Shown: positions 1 to 8,344 of the stretch, one piece after another
Layout: each line of letters starts with the position of its first letter
How positions within the stretch are numbered: position 1 is the stretch's first letter
Assembly (NCBI GenBank): GCA_023410675.1
Contig: JAEYPM010000071.1
Coordinates: 1 to 12,929, forward strand
Direction of reading: 5' to 3'
DNA from: Bacillota bacterium
Lineage (GTDB): Bacteria; Bacillota; Clostridia; Lachnospirales; Cellulosilyticaceae
Length of the DNA: 12,929 nt
Translations under genes and position numbers: made by a program
The notes under the pieces: model-generated
What the model was told of the DNA's origin: nothing
Seen by the model: the letters and a program-made list of their open reading frames with translations, nothing else
Databases searched by the model: none

Positions 1-2
1 GA

Positions 3-125
3 AAGTTCCTTGGCTATTCAACTCCGGAGGAGCTATTTGATGACTTCTTGGATCAGGTGTATTCAGTTAACAAGGTACAAAGTAACTTAATTACCAAGCA
101 TGTTCAATTTGAAATTGCAATTTAA
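3..125 (+). pseudogene. 3' end of an IS30-family transposase (cut by window edge)
   Basis: The frame opens at the left edge and encodes 40 residues before a TAA stop. It begins KFLGYSTPEELFDDFLDQVY and ends VQFEIAI. This matches the C-terminus of Firmicute IS30 transposases, where a (R)K-x-LG-Y/F-x-TP-E-E-x-F motif follows the DDE catalytic core and a V-Q-F/L-x-I-A-I tail closes the protein. The rest of the element is outside the window, so whether it is intact cannot be judged. The right terminal inverted repeat of such elements lies at or just past the stop codon, but without the left end it cannot be marked. It is convergent with the histidine kinase gene ending at 181. The family call rests on motif recognition. 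Confidence 0.72.
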
Positions 126-180
126 GAATAATAATCAATATCTATAGCATTCACATTACGAAATTTGTCCTATACTCTAC

Positions 181-2736
181 TTATGCCTTGAATTCCAGTA
201 TAAATGTAGTCCCTTTCCCTAATCCCTGACTCTTAGCCCGAATAGCACCGCCCATTTGAGTCATATAATTTGCACAACTATGTAGTCCAAATCCCTGTCC
301 ACTTTCTTTAGTTGTAAACCCATGCTCAAATATTCTATCTAATAAATTTACTTCTATCCCCTGTCCTCGATCATTTATACTTACCTGTATGTTCTCGCCT
401 TGACGTCTTGAGCTAATAGTGATAATTTTGCTTTCTTTAGGTGTATCTTCCATAGCTTCTACTGCATTTTTTAATAGATTAATAAAAATATGTGTCACTT
501 GTATTTTTACAGCCATTACATTAAAGTTTTCATCTATATTGTTTACTATTTGACACTCTTTTTTGTCGATAATATTTATAGCATCTAGCATTAGTGATCG
601 TATATTGATTTCTTCAAAAAACTTATCTTTGCTTGCATAATTTTTTTGATTCAAAACAATCTTCTTAATTAAATCCACTTTTTCAATCAGCCTGTTAACA
701 TGCACCACATTTTTTTCATCTACCTCGTTAAACCTATCTCTAAGCTTAAGATAAAAATTCAAAAGCTTTGGTCCTTTTCCTGTCTGTGTCATAAATTGAC
801 CTAGGTTATTCATCTGGGTTTCTAACAAATCGCATGCCATATTATAGTCTTGTAGTGGATATCTTTTTAAATCATTCTGCATATTTTGCAAGGTGATATT
901 AATGCTATTAAGAACGTTTCCTATATTATGCAGACTATCTGTAGCCACTTCAGCCATACCTGCCTTATGTGCCTTTTCTACCAGCTCTTTTTGAGCGTTT
1001 TTTAGGTTTGTAAGTAAATTGGCACCATTTATGGCTGAGCTTATTTGCATAGCTACTAAATTATAGAAATATTCTTCAACAATGTTGTATTCGAAAAAGA
1101 TTATGCCTATACTTTCTGACTGTACCTTTAACAATTGACAGGTTATATTAAGTCCCCTCCCTTTTAGCTTAGCAGCAAAATCTTTTATATAATATATTTT
1201 TTCATCATCAAACAATTGGTGCTTTTGACTAAAATTAAACACAAGCCTACATCTGTCATAGGTGTTCTCTTGATCTTCAAACAAAAAAATATAACATCCA
1301 GTTATACCAAAGCGTAGTAAATTATTTCTTAGTATATTAAAACATTCATCCATATTAAAGGATGTGAGTAACTCCCTGCCGAAATCATAAAGTTCATATT
1401 GCAATGTTCTCATTCTTTTATGCCTTGCATCTATAATGGTAGACATTTTCATTCGTATGTATATGTATGCATTATCTACTATTTCCCTAAATCTTTTATA
1501 CTCTTCTTCAGAATGAATATAATAAAACATAAATTGCTGGTGAAGCAAATCAAATGCTTTTTCAATATCTTCAACCAAAAAATTGCCTTGACTACACATA
1601 ATGAAATGATAAAATCTATCCTTTACCATACTTAAGTACTGGGTATTGGATTTTTCATAATAGTCTCTAAGCATAGCATCTAATAATACATGAGTATTAA
1701 TATTTAAACAAGGAAAAGTTCTTTCTAACTCTTCAGATATATTAATTTTAATTGTTTCATCAGTAATTATCCTATCTGAATGTGATATGTCCTGTTGACT
1801 TATTCTATATTTATTTGATGTATAGGGAAAAATTGTACTCCAACTTCTTTCTTTACACCCACAGGATTCATTTATGGATAATCGACTTGGTATATCTTCT
1901 AAAATAGAGGTATCTTCACCTAGCAGTATTTTAATAAGCTTCTCACATCCATAATATCCTATTTCTCTCCATGGAAAATATATAGAAGTTAAAGAAACAT
2001 CAAGTAGCTTATCCGCATCCCCTGCTTCATAACTTGTAACAGCTATATCCCTTGGCACCTTCATATTTCTTTTGTATAGTTCTTTAAATATCCCTATCGT
2101 TTCTTCTGTATACATACTCATGATGACATCTGGTTTTAATTTCCTTTTGTCCAATACTAATTCAACTATTTTTTTCCCTCTTTCCAGAAGTTTATCTGTC
2201 TGTATTTCTTGAGAACTTATGAAAAGGTTAGGGTCATAAAGGCTATATTGTTTCATTGTTTTTACATATTGCTCACAGCGAGCATCATGAAGAAGTGGTG
2301 AAACAAATACTATTTTCTTGTGATGATGTGTCTCAATTAGGTGTTCTAAAAGCTCTTTAATATATATTTCCCCTTGGATAACAACGCTTGGAATATTATT
2401 AATCTTATGCCCAAGACTCACCTTAGGAACATCTTTAAATATCTCATAAAAATGTTTCCCCATGTGCATAGAATATTCTTCATCCCAACCAACAAATAAG
2501 AGTCCATCTAGTTTATGACTATAGGCTAATTCTCTCAATTTTAATATTTCTTCTTCTCTTACCTTTTTACTTTCTTGATCTATATCTATCGCATATCGTA
2601 TAATATTGACCCCATACTTTAACCCAGCCTGATAGACACCCTCCATCATTTTATTAAAATATTCTTCTCTCCATTGTTCATGGAAAAAGCCTATAGTTAG
2701 ATTTGATAGATTGTTTCTTAATATTTGTTTTTCCAC
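181..2736 (-). CDS. Soluble sensor histidine kinase with LacI/periplasmic-binding-like sensor domain
   Basis: The protein has 851 residues counted from GTG 2736. The frame is open to 2766, but a perfect AGGAGG (2746-2751) lies inside that extension, 9 nt before the GTG, so the GTG is the likely start. Residues 13-290 resemble the LacI-type type-1 periplasmic-binding fold and end in an ESCGC motif (290-294). No HTH, signal peptide or membrane helix is seen, so sensing should be cytoplasmic. A helical linker follows, then a GAF-like segment (about 450-575). The kinase core has its phospho-acceptor in SLHNIGNVLN (His603), an N-box with Asn753 and Asn757, a G1 box DRGQG (789-793), an F-box IFEHGFTTK and a G2 box GQGFGLHS (813-820). 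It lies 40 bp downstream of a response regulator gene and is probably its partner. The ligand is unknown; a sugar is inferred from the fold. Confidence 0.88.
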   Translation of the reverse strand: MEKQILRNNLSNLTIGFFHEQWREEYFNKMMEGVYQAGLKYGVNIIRYAIDIDQESKKVREEEILKLRELAYSHKLDGLLFVGWDEEYSMHMGKHFYEIFKDVPKVSLGHKINNIPSVVIQGEIYIKELLEHLIETHHHKKIVFVSPLLHDARCEQYVKTMKQYSLYDPNLFISSQEIQTDKLLERGKKIVELVLDKRKLKPDVIMSMYTEETIGIFKELYKRNMKVPRDIAVTSYEAGDADKLLDVSLTSIYFPWREIGYYGCEKLIKILLGEDTSILEDIPSRLSINESCGCKERSWSTIFPYTSNKYRISQQDISHSDRIITDETIKINISEELERTFPCLNINTHVLLDAMLRDYYEKSNTQYLSMVKDRFYHFIMCSQGNFLVEDIEKAFDLLHQQFMFYYIHSEEEYKRFREIVDNAYIYIRMKMSTIIDARHKRMRTLQYELYDFGRELLTSFNMDECFNILRNNLLRFGITGCYIFLFEDQENTYDRCRLVFNFSQKHQLFDDEKIYYIKDFAAKLKGRGLNITCQLLKVQSESIGIIFFEYNIVEEYFYNLVAMQISSAINGANLLTNLKNAQKELVEKAHKAGMAEVATDSLHNIGNVLNSINITLQNMQNDLKRYPLQDYNMACDLLETQMNNLGQFMTQTGKGPKLLNFYLKLRDRFNEVDEKNVVHVNRLIEKVDLIKKIVLNQKNYASKDKFFEEINIRSLMLDAINIIDKKECQIVNNIDENFNVMAVKIQVTHIFINLLKNAVEAMEDTPKESKIITISSRRQGENIQVSINDRGQGIEVNLLDRIFEHGFTTKESGQGFGLHSCANYMTQMGGAIRAKSQGLGKGTTFILEFKA

Positions 2737-2745
2737 TAAAATGAA

Positions 2746-2751
2746 CCTCCT
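2746..2751 (-). promoter_or_regulatory. Shine-Dalgarno AGGAGG fixing the kinase start
   Basis: On the minus strand AGGAGG is followed by 9 nt and then GTG at 2736. The alternative upstream ATG (2766) would translate through this site and has only a weak GAGAGAT before it, so the GTG start is preferred. Confidence 0.75.
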
Positions 2752-2776
2752 AGTTATAGCATTCACGTTTTATCTC

Positions 2777-4687
2777 TCATAAGAACTTATCAATATATGC
2801 TATGGCTTCATCTTCTGGTAGTGGCTTGCTAAAGAAATATCCTTGGATCATATCACATTTATATTTTGACAGATATTCAAGTTGCTCTTTTGTTTCTACC
2901 CCTTCAGCTACAACCTTCATATTCAATTTTTCAGCAATGTTAATCATGACCTCAGCCAATATAACATCCTTATCTCCTTTATCAATATGGTCTATAAAAA
3001 TCTTATCTATTTTAATCGTATTAATAGGAAGACTTTTTAAATAACTTAAAGAAGAATAGCCTGTCCCAAAATCATCAAGAGAAATTTCAATGCCCATCTC
3101 ATTTAGCTTTTGTATTTTTTGAACACAGTTTTCAAATGAACTCATTAATACCGTCTCAGTGATTTCAATGCCTAGCGCCTCAGGTGTAATTCCAGTTTCT
3201 TCTATTACTTGTTGCACACTTTCTACAAAATTACTTTGCATAAGCTCTACTGCTGAAACATTAACTGAAATTCGAATATTACTCTTTGTTATATTATGTA
3301 CCTTTTTAGCAAATAAACAAGCATTATATAAGATCCATCTGCCAAGTGGAATAATAAAACCACTTTCTTCAGCAACCTTAATAAATTTATTTGGGGGAAC
3401 AAAACCTAAGTCTTTACTATACCATCTTATGAGTGCCTCTAGTCCCACCACCTTACCTGTTTTTATATCAATTTGTGGTTGGTAATTTAACTTAAATTCA
3501 TTATTAGTCAATGATTCACTTAAATAAAAATCTAAGTCTATGCGTTCTTGTAATCGTTTATTCATTGTACAATCAAAAAAGCTATACATGCCATTCCCTC
3601 TGGATTTTGCACTATAGACAGCTGTTTCTGCATTTTTTATAAGCTCATCAGCGGTATCTCCATGTTCTGAAAAGACTGCTACACCTATGCTTATAGTAAT
3701 ATGTAGCTTGCTTCCTTCTACTATGACATGTTCTTTAAAAAGATCCATTATATTACGTATAAAGTCTTCTATCTTATTTTGATCTTTCTCACAATGATAT
3801 AAGATGACAAATTTATCTGCACTAAATCGAGCAATATCTACCCCTTCTTTTTTGCATACGCTTAGAATCATATTTGATGTTGTTTTAATCAATCGATCAC
3901 CATAAACATGTCCTATGGTATTATTAATCAGCTTAAATTTATCAATATCTACAAATACTAGAGCAAAGCTCTTACTCTTTTGATTGGCACTTATGATTTC
4001 CTGATTAATCTTTTCTTCAAGTGCCGCCCTGTTGTATAATCCAGTTAACTCGTCATGATGGGCTGCATATGCTAGTTGCTCTTCTTTTTGCTTACGCAAA
4101 CTAATTTCACGTGATAACTTTTCAACAATCTCTTCAAAATTTTTAGTCCTTTTTTGAACCTGAATTTCTAATGAATCTACATAATTTTGATTCGCAAGTG
4201 CTAAATTCCATTTCGACGTAAGACTTAATGCAACTTGCTTGATTGTAATACTATCAAAAGGTTTTTTCATAAACAACAGTTTGTCACAGTAACCGAGCTC
4301 ATCTAATATTTCTTCCCATTCATAGTCAGAATATGCTGTAGTAATAACTATTTCTACATTTTTATCTATTTCTCTTATCTTGGCAATTGTTTTAATGCCA
4401 TCTAAACCTGGTGGCATTCTAACATCCATAAAAATCAGAGCATAGGGATCTTCTTCATACTTTGCCTTTAAAACAAGCTTGATGGCTTCTTCACCTTGAT
4501 AAGCATCATCAATTCTATATATTATTTCTATATGTTTGTTTGGAAGGACTTCTTGGTCAAAAATCTCTCTTTTTAATTCTTCTAGTTCATTATCTCTACG
4601 TATAGTAGGTTTTAATATGCTCTTAATATCTTCATGAATATCTCTATTATCATCTACTATTAATATTCTATTTTTATGTAGCATCAT
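2777..4687 (-). CDS. Response regulator with degenerate GGDEF and intact EAL (cyclic-di-GMP phosphodiesterase)
   Basis: The protein has 636 residues from ATG 4687, chosen because GGAGGTG (4694-4700) ends 7 nt upstream; the longer frame from TTG 4702 would overlap that site. The REC domain (about 5-145) has acidic pair Asp12/Asp13, phospho-acceptor Asp88 in FMDVRMPPG and Lys142 in KKPFD. It has an insertion of about 25 residues after the first helix, typical of the subfamily with PPGxDGI and TAYSDYxWEEI motifs. A helical linker leads to a GGDEF domain (about 207-370) whose signature is SADKF (289-293), so diguanylate cyclase activity is probably lost. The EAL domain (about 380-636) keeps EAL (417-419), Asn476, Glu508, DDFGTG (538-543), Lys559, Glu595 and QGY (615-617), the set expected of an active phosphodiesterase. 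It is the first gene of the operon with the downstream kinase, which presumably phosphorylates it. Confidence 0.9.
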   Translation of the reverse strand: MMLHKNRILIVDDNRDIHEDIKSILKPTIRRDNELEELKREIFDQEVLPNKHIEIIYRIDDAYQGEEAIKLVLKAKYEEDPYALIFMDVRMPPGLDGIKTIAKIREIDKNVEIVITTAYSDYEWEEILDELGYCDKLLFMKKPFDSITIKQVALSLTSKWNLALANQNYVDSLEIQVQKRTKNFEEIVEKLSREISLRKQKEEQLAYAAHHDELTGLYNRAALEEKINQEIISANQKSKSFALVFVDIDKFKLINNTIGHVYGDRLIKTTSNMILSVCKKEGVDIARFSADKFVILYHCEKDQNKIEDFIRNIMDLFKEHVIVEGSKLHITISIGVAVFSEHGDTADELIKNAETAVYSAKSRGNGMYSFFDCTMNKRLQERIDLDFYLSESLTNNEFKLNYQPQIDIKTGKVVGLEALIRWYSKDLGFVPPNKFIKVAEESGFIIPLGRWILYNACLFAKKVHNITKSNIRISVNVSAVELMQSNFVESVQQVIEETGITPEALGIEITETVLMSSFENCVQKIQKLNEMGIEISLDDFGTGYSSLSYLKSLPINTIKIDKIFIDHIDKGDKDVILAEVMINIAEKLNMKVVAEGVETKEQLEYLSKYKCDMIQGYFFSKPLPEDEAIAYIDKFL

Positions 4688-4693
4688 AAAACT

Positions 4694-4700
4694 CACCTCC
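4694..4700 (-). promoter_or_regulatory. Shine-Dalgarno GGAGGTG fixing the response-regulator start
   Basis: GGAGG lies 8 nt before ATG 4687, with a second ATG directly after. The upstream TTG at 4702 overlaps this element and cannot be the main start. No convincing sigma-A promoter was found between 4701 and 4886, where one is expected because the upstream gene ends in a hairpin. Confidence 0.72.
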
Positions 4701-4886
4701 AAATATCCATACTCAACGTATGATTCATCTTAATTATTTTCTTATACCATGCAAATTTATTCGTTAATTTATCTTCTCTATTGCAACGTATATTCAGTGC
4801 ATTTATCGGAAAATACTACTTGGATTAGACTTTTATAACAAACCCTCAATTTTGTTAATATTTTTTCGCAACTATATAAAATATAA

Positions 4887-4924
4887 ATGCCGATAACAAA
4901 TATCTATATATTTGTTATCGGCAT
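4887..4924 (-). terminator. Hairpin terminator after the isocitrate dehydrogenase gene
   Basis: Perfect 16-bp inverted repeat: 4887-4902 pairs with 4909-4924 around a 6-nt loop, 60 nt past the dehydrogenase stop. On the minus strand the stem is followed by an interrupted T-rich stretch (TTTATATTTTATAT), weaker than a classic U-tract. The stem is AT-rich except for a GCCG core. It most likely ends the aconitase-dehydrogenase transcript and separates it from the signalling operon. The perfect symmetry also allows a protein-binding role. Confidence 0.6.
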
Positions 4925-4983
4925 ATTTAAGTCTTTTCTATAGAGAAATAACAGCTGAATTCATATATCCTTGCACTAAGCTT

Positions 4984-6120
4984 TTATAAATTTTCAATAA
5001 CACAGTTAGCAAAATCTGCTCCTGAAGCACCATCACTTCTTCCTGTCATAACAACTTTTTGATTTGCTATAGCAAGTGCTTTTACTACTCTATCTGCTTC
5101 TTCTTTGTAACCAATATGACGAAGCAATAACTCTGCTGCTTTGATCATACTTGCAGGGTTTGCATATATTTCTCTTCCTGTTTCAACCATTCTTGGTGCA
5201 CTACCATGGATTGCTTCAAACATCGCATATCTATTTCCTGTGTTTGCACTTCCTGCAGTTCCAACACCGCCTTGAATTTGTGCTGCTTCATCTGTAATAA
5301 TATCACCATATAAGTTAGGAAGTACAAAGACCTGATATTGTGATCTTACTTTTTCATTAATTAAGTTTGCAGAAATAATATCAACAAACCAATCGTCAAC
5401 TTGAATTTCTGGATAATCTTTTGCTACTTCATAACAAATTTCAAGGAATTTCCCATCTGTTTTCTTTAAGATATTTGCTTTTGTAATAATTGCTACATGT
5501 GTTTTCCCATTATTTCTTGCAAAATCAAAGGCTGCTTTTGCAATTCTTCTAACACCTTGTGTTGTAATCACTCTAAAATCAAAAGAAACATCTTCATCAA
5601 TATGAATACCTCTGCTTCCAAGCACATATTCTCCTTCAGTATTCTCACGGAAGAATGTCCAATCAATACCAAGTCCTGGCACAGAAACTGGTCTTACATT
5701 AGCAAAGAGGTCGAGCTCACGTCTCATAGCAACGTTGGCACTTTCAATATTAGGGCCATCTCCCTTACTTGGAGTAGTTGTAGGTCCTTTTAAAATAACA
5801 TCACATGCTTTAAGTTCTGCAAGTACATCATCTGGTATTGCCTTATTTACTGCAATACGATTTTCTATGGTAAGCCCTTCTATTTCCTTAAAGACTATCT
5901 TACCACCTGCAATATCATCTTTTAATACAGCTTTTAATACTCTTTCAGCTTCTCTTGTAATGGCTGGACCAATTCCATCTCCACCACAACATCCAATAAT
6001 AATTTGATCTTTTTTTGAAAAATCGACTGCTTCCTCATCATTTTTCATTTTTGCTACACGATTTAACTGTTCTTCAACTAACTGTGCAAAGTGTTCGCCT
6101 GCTATTTTTAATTTTTCCAT
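4984..6120 (-). CDS. icd: Isocitrate dehydrogenase (isocitrate/isopropylmalate dehydrogenase family)
   Basis: The protein has 378 residues. ATG 6120 is preceded by GGAGG (6130-6134) at 9 nt. It should oxidatively decarboxylate isocitrate to 2-oxoglutarate in the cytoplasm. The family motifs are present: GGDGIGP (46-52), the substrate loop SANVAMRRELDLFANVRP (127-144) with Ser127, Asn129, Arg133 and Arg143, FRENTEGEY (157-165) with Tyr165, Lys214 in ITKAN, the metal-site aspartates around Asp247, Asp273 and Asp277, and AIHGSAPR (303-310). The Ser-x-Asn-Val-Ala-x-Arg form of the substrate loop favours isocitrate over isopropylmalate. The gene lies 36 bp after aconitase, which supports this. About 40 residues precede the GDGIGP strand, longer than in short isopropylmalate dehydrogenases. 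After HGSAP the residues are Arg-Met, neither the Lys-Tyr pair of NADP-dependent E. coli Icd nor the Asp-Ile of NAD enzymes, so the coenzyme is uncertain. Confidence 0.87.
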   Translation of the reverse strand: MEKLKIAGEHFAQLVEEQLNRVAKMKNDEEAVDFSKKDQIIIGCCGGDGIGPAITREAERVLKAVLKDDIAGGKIVFKEIEGLTIENRIAVNKAIPDDVLAELKACDVILKGPTTTPSKGDGPNIESANVAMRRELDLFANVRPVSVPGLGIDWTFFRENTEGEYVLGSRGIHIDEDVSFDFRVITTQGVRRIAKAAFDFARNNGKTHVAIITKANILKKTDGKFLEICYEVAKDYPEIQVDDWFVDIISANLINEKVRSQYQVFVLPNLYGDIITDEAAQIQGGVGTAGSANTGNRYAMFEAIHGSAPRMVETGREIYANPASMIKAAELLLRHIGYKEEADRVVKALAIANQKVVMTGRSDGASGADFANCVIENL

Positions 6121-6156
6121 TTATATAAACCTCCATTTAAGTATTAATCAAACTAT

Positions 6157-8088
6157 TTATTTATTTGCAAGTTCCTTGATCATATTGATTTTTCCACCAT
6201 AAAGTAGCATTTCTCTTTCTCTATCTGATACTTCTAGCTTCACTTTATATGAAAGATTCTTTGTTTTATTCAAAACAATTAATTGATCTTGTTTAGCAAC
6301 TTGATCCCTTGCATTTTCAATGACCAACTCATCAAGGACATCTACTGTATCATAGTCACTTGGATTTTCAAATACAAGCGGTATAATTCCTGAATTAATA
6401 AGGTTGGCTTTGTGAATACGTGCAAAGCTCTTTGTTATAACAGCTTTGATACCTAATTGAAGAGGTGCAAGTGCAGCATGTTCTCTTGATGAACCTTGTC
6501 CATAGTTGTCCCCCCCAACAATAATGCCACCGCCATATTGTTTTGCTCTAGTAGGGAACTCAGGATCACATGGAACTAGGCAGTGTTCTGCTAAGTAAGG
6601 TATATTAGAACGATATGGAAGCAAGCTTGCATTAGAAGGCATAATGTGATCTGTTGTAATATTATCTTCGACTTTAATAAGAACCTTTCCTTCACATGCC
6701 TGTAATGATTTATTAAGTGGGAATGGTTTGATATTTGGACCACGTACCACTTCTACCTTTTCAGGTTCTTTACTTGGTGAAACCACCATATTGTCATTTG
6801 CATTAAACTTTTCTGGCATATCTATAGTTATATCTAAATCAGAAATAGTAGATGGGTCTGTAAGAACACCTGTAATAGCACTTATTGCTGCTGTTTCTGG
6901 GCTTACAAGATATACTCCTGCTGAGACAGTACCACACCTTCCTTTAAAGTTACGATTGAAGGTACGAAGGGATACAGCATTTGTTGCTGGTGCTTGTCCC
7001 ATACCAATACATGGGCCACATCCTGACTCAATAATTCTTGCTCCTGCTGCTACTAAGTCTGCTAAAGCTCCATTTTCTGAGAGCATAGTTAAAACTTGTT
7101 TAGAACCAGGTGCAATAACTAAACTTACATCACTATGAATGGTCTTTCCTTTTAAGATTTTAGCTACTTTCATAAGATCAAGATAAGATCCATTTGTGCA
7201 GCTACCAATAGCAACTTGATCCACTTTAATGCCTTGTGTTTTCTCTACTTCTGTTACATTATCTGGACTATGAGGCATTGCAACAAGTGGCTGCAATATA
7301 TTTAAATCAATTGTAATTTTTTCATCATAAATGGCATCTTCATCTGCCTTTAATTCTTGCCATACTTCTTCTCTTTGCTCTGCCTTTAAAAATGCTTTTG
7401 TTACCTCATCACTTGGAAATACAGAAGTAGTTGCTCCAAGTTCAGCCCCCATATTAGTAATTGTTGCTCTTTCAGGTACACTTAAAGTTTTTATTCCTGA
7501 ACCTGTATATTCTATAACACGACCTACGCCGCCTTTAACACTTAATCTTCTTAAAACTTCTAAAATAATATCTTTTGCTGATACGAATGGTCTTAATTTC
7601 CCTACAAGCTCTACATTTACTATCTTTGGCATTGTAATATAGTAGGTTCCTCCGCCCATAGCTACAGCAACGTCAAGTCCCCCTGCTCCAATAGCTAACA
7701 TACCAATTCCTCCACCAGTAGGTGTATGACTATCAGAACCTAAAAGTGTTTCACCTGGCACACCAAATCTTTCTACATGGACTTGATGACATACGCCATT
7801 ACCTGGTCTTGAAAAATAAATACCATGCTTATTGGTCACTGTTTGTATGTATTTATGATCATCTGCATTTTCAAACCCTTGCTGTAACATGTTATGATCA
7901 ATATACGCTACAGATCGTTTTGTTTTTACGGTATCAATGCCCATAGCTTCAAATTGAAGATATGCCATGGTTCCTGTTGAGTCTTGAGTAAGTGTTTGGT
8001 CTATTTTAATCCCAATCTCCGTACCCTTAATCATTTCTCCTTCTACAAGGTGAGCCTTAATAATCTTTTCCGTTAACGTAAGTCCCAT
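6157..8088 (-). CDS. acn: Aconitate hydratase (short, Aquifex-type aconitase)
   Basis: The protein has 643 residues from ATG 8088 (MGLTLTEKIIKAHL, the usual aconitase start), with AAGGAG at 8097-8102, 8 nt upstream. The frame is open to 8124, but that start would place this site inside the gene. It interconverts citrate and isocitrate using a [4Fe-4S] cluster. Visible cluster ligands are Cys297 in GSCTNG and Cys357/Cys360 in SGCGPCIGMG. The swivel domain carries DHIMPSNAS (480-488) and the substrate loop YGQGSSREHAALAP (529-542). HQVH and GSDSHTPTGGG in the first third are also family hallmarks. The length is well below the roughly 890 residues of AcnA/IRP-type enzymes and fits the shorter bacterial type related to LeuC/LeuD fusions. 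It is the first gene of an operon with isocitrate dehydrogenase and has its own promoter and a structured leader. Confidence 0.93.
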   Translation of the reverse strand: MGLTLTEKIIKAHLVEGEMIKGTEIGIKIDQTLTQDSTGTMAYLQFEAMGIDTVKTKRSVAYIDHNMLQQGFENADDHKYIQTVTNKHGIYFSRPGNGVCHQVHVERFGVPGETLLGSDSHTPTGGGIGMLAIGAGGLDVAVAMGGGTYYITMPKIVNVELVGKLRPFVSAKDIILEVLRRLSVKGGVGRVIEYTGSGIKTLSVPERATITNMGAELGATTSVFPSDEVTKAFLKAEQREEVWQELKADEDAIYDEKITIDLNILQPLVAMPHSPDNVTEVEKTQGIKVDQVAIGSCTNGSYLDLMKVAKILKGKTIHSDVSLVIAPGSKQVLTMLSENGALADLVAAGARIIESGCGPCIGMGQAPATNAVSLRTFNRNFKGRCGTVSAGVYLVSPETAAISAITGVLTDPSTISDLDITIDMPEKFNANDNMVVSPSKEPEKVEVVRGPNIKPFPLNKSLQACEGKVLIKVEDNITTDHIMPSNASLLPYRSNIPYLAEHCLVPCDPEFPTRAKQYGGGIIVGGDNYGQGSSREHAALAPLQLGIKAVITKSFARIHKANLINSGIIPLVFENPSDYDTVDVLDELVIENARDQVAKQDQLIVLNKTKNLSYKVKLEVSDREREMLLYGGKINMIKELANK

Positions 8089-8096
8089 TTTATATT

Positions 8097-8102
8097 CTCC
8101 TT
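8097..8102 (-). promoter_or_regulatory. Shine-Dalgarno AAGGAG fixing the aconitase start
   Basis: AAGGAG lies 8 nt before ATG 8088. The upstream in-frame ATG at 8124 would add twelve Lys/Gly-rich residues and translate across this site, so 8088 is preferred. Confidence 0.78.
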
Positions 8103-8151
8103 CTTTTTTGATTCCTTTTTTCAATCCTCTTTTATTATTTACGTCTTTATA

Positions 8152-8256
8152 GAATTCACATTTTAAGTTTGCCTTATACTATGTGAATTCATCCTAAGAA
8201 ACAACATTAAGTGGTTGAATAAGCGAAGTATTTGAGTTGTTTCTCTTTTATCAATC
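8152..8256 (-). promoter_or_regulatory. Structured 5' leader of aconitase operon (two inverted repeats)
   Basis: Between the predicted transcription start (near 8257) and aconitase ATG 8088 there are about 170 untranslated nt. In transcription order they hold an inverted repeat AGAAACAAC (8236-8244) with GTTGTTTCT (8197-8205), 30 nt apart, then GAATTCACA (8182-8190) with TGTGAATTC (8152-8160), 21 nt apart. Both arms are perfect 9-bp matches. No U-tract follows either, so this does not look like simple termination; an RNA regulatory element or a pair of protein-binding sites is possible. An alternative CAAC/GTTG pairing exists inside the first hairpin. No known riboswitch consensus was recognised. 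Function is inferred only from structure and position. Confidence 0.4.
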
Positions 8257-8263
8257 AACATAT

Positions 8264-8292
8264 ATTATAGCATATAGATAATAGTACAATAA
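8264..8292 (-). promoter_or_regulatory. Promoter of the aconitase operon (extended -10)
   Basis: On the minus strand TGCTATAAT (8264-8272) is a perfect extended -10 element. At 17 bp the -35 position reads TTATTG (8287-8292), a poor match, so recognition would rest on the extended -10. The predicted start near 8257 gives a leader of about 170 nt. It lies downstream of the citrate synthase terminator, which supports independent transcription. Confidence 0.62.
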
Positions 8293-8344
8293 AGTCCCAT
8301 TTTATACAGCACAAAATTCATGTTTATAATATTCGGTGATACTG

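Noticed and set aside
142..158. Short motif TATAGCATTCAC repeated near 2754
   Set aside because: A 12-mer shared twice is expected by chance in about 13 kb of AT-rich sequence.
6728..7138. 136-codon plus-strand open frame inside the aconitase gene
   Set aside because: It is antisense to a well-conserved enzyme, has no recognisable domain, and follows from the codon pattern of the opposite strand. The same applies to other plus-strand frames within the kinase, response regulator, dehydrogenase and immunity-like genes.
8130..8176. GGCAAAC ... GACGTAAA in the aconitase leader, reminiscent of the cyclic-di-GMP-I (GEMM) riboswitch
   Set aside because: The two motifs are there in the right order, but the second helix, tetraloop receptor partner and the conserved sequence after GACGCAAAG are missing, and the stem between them would have only about 3 bp.
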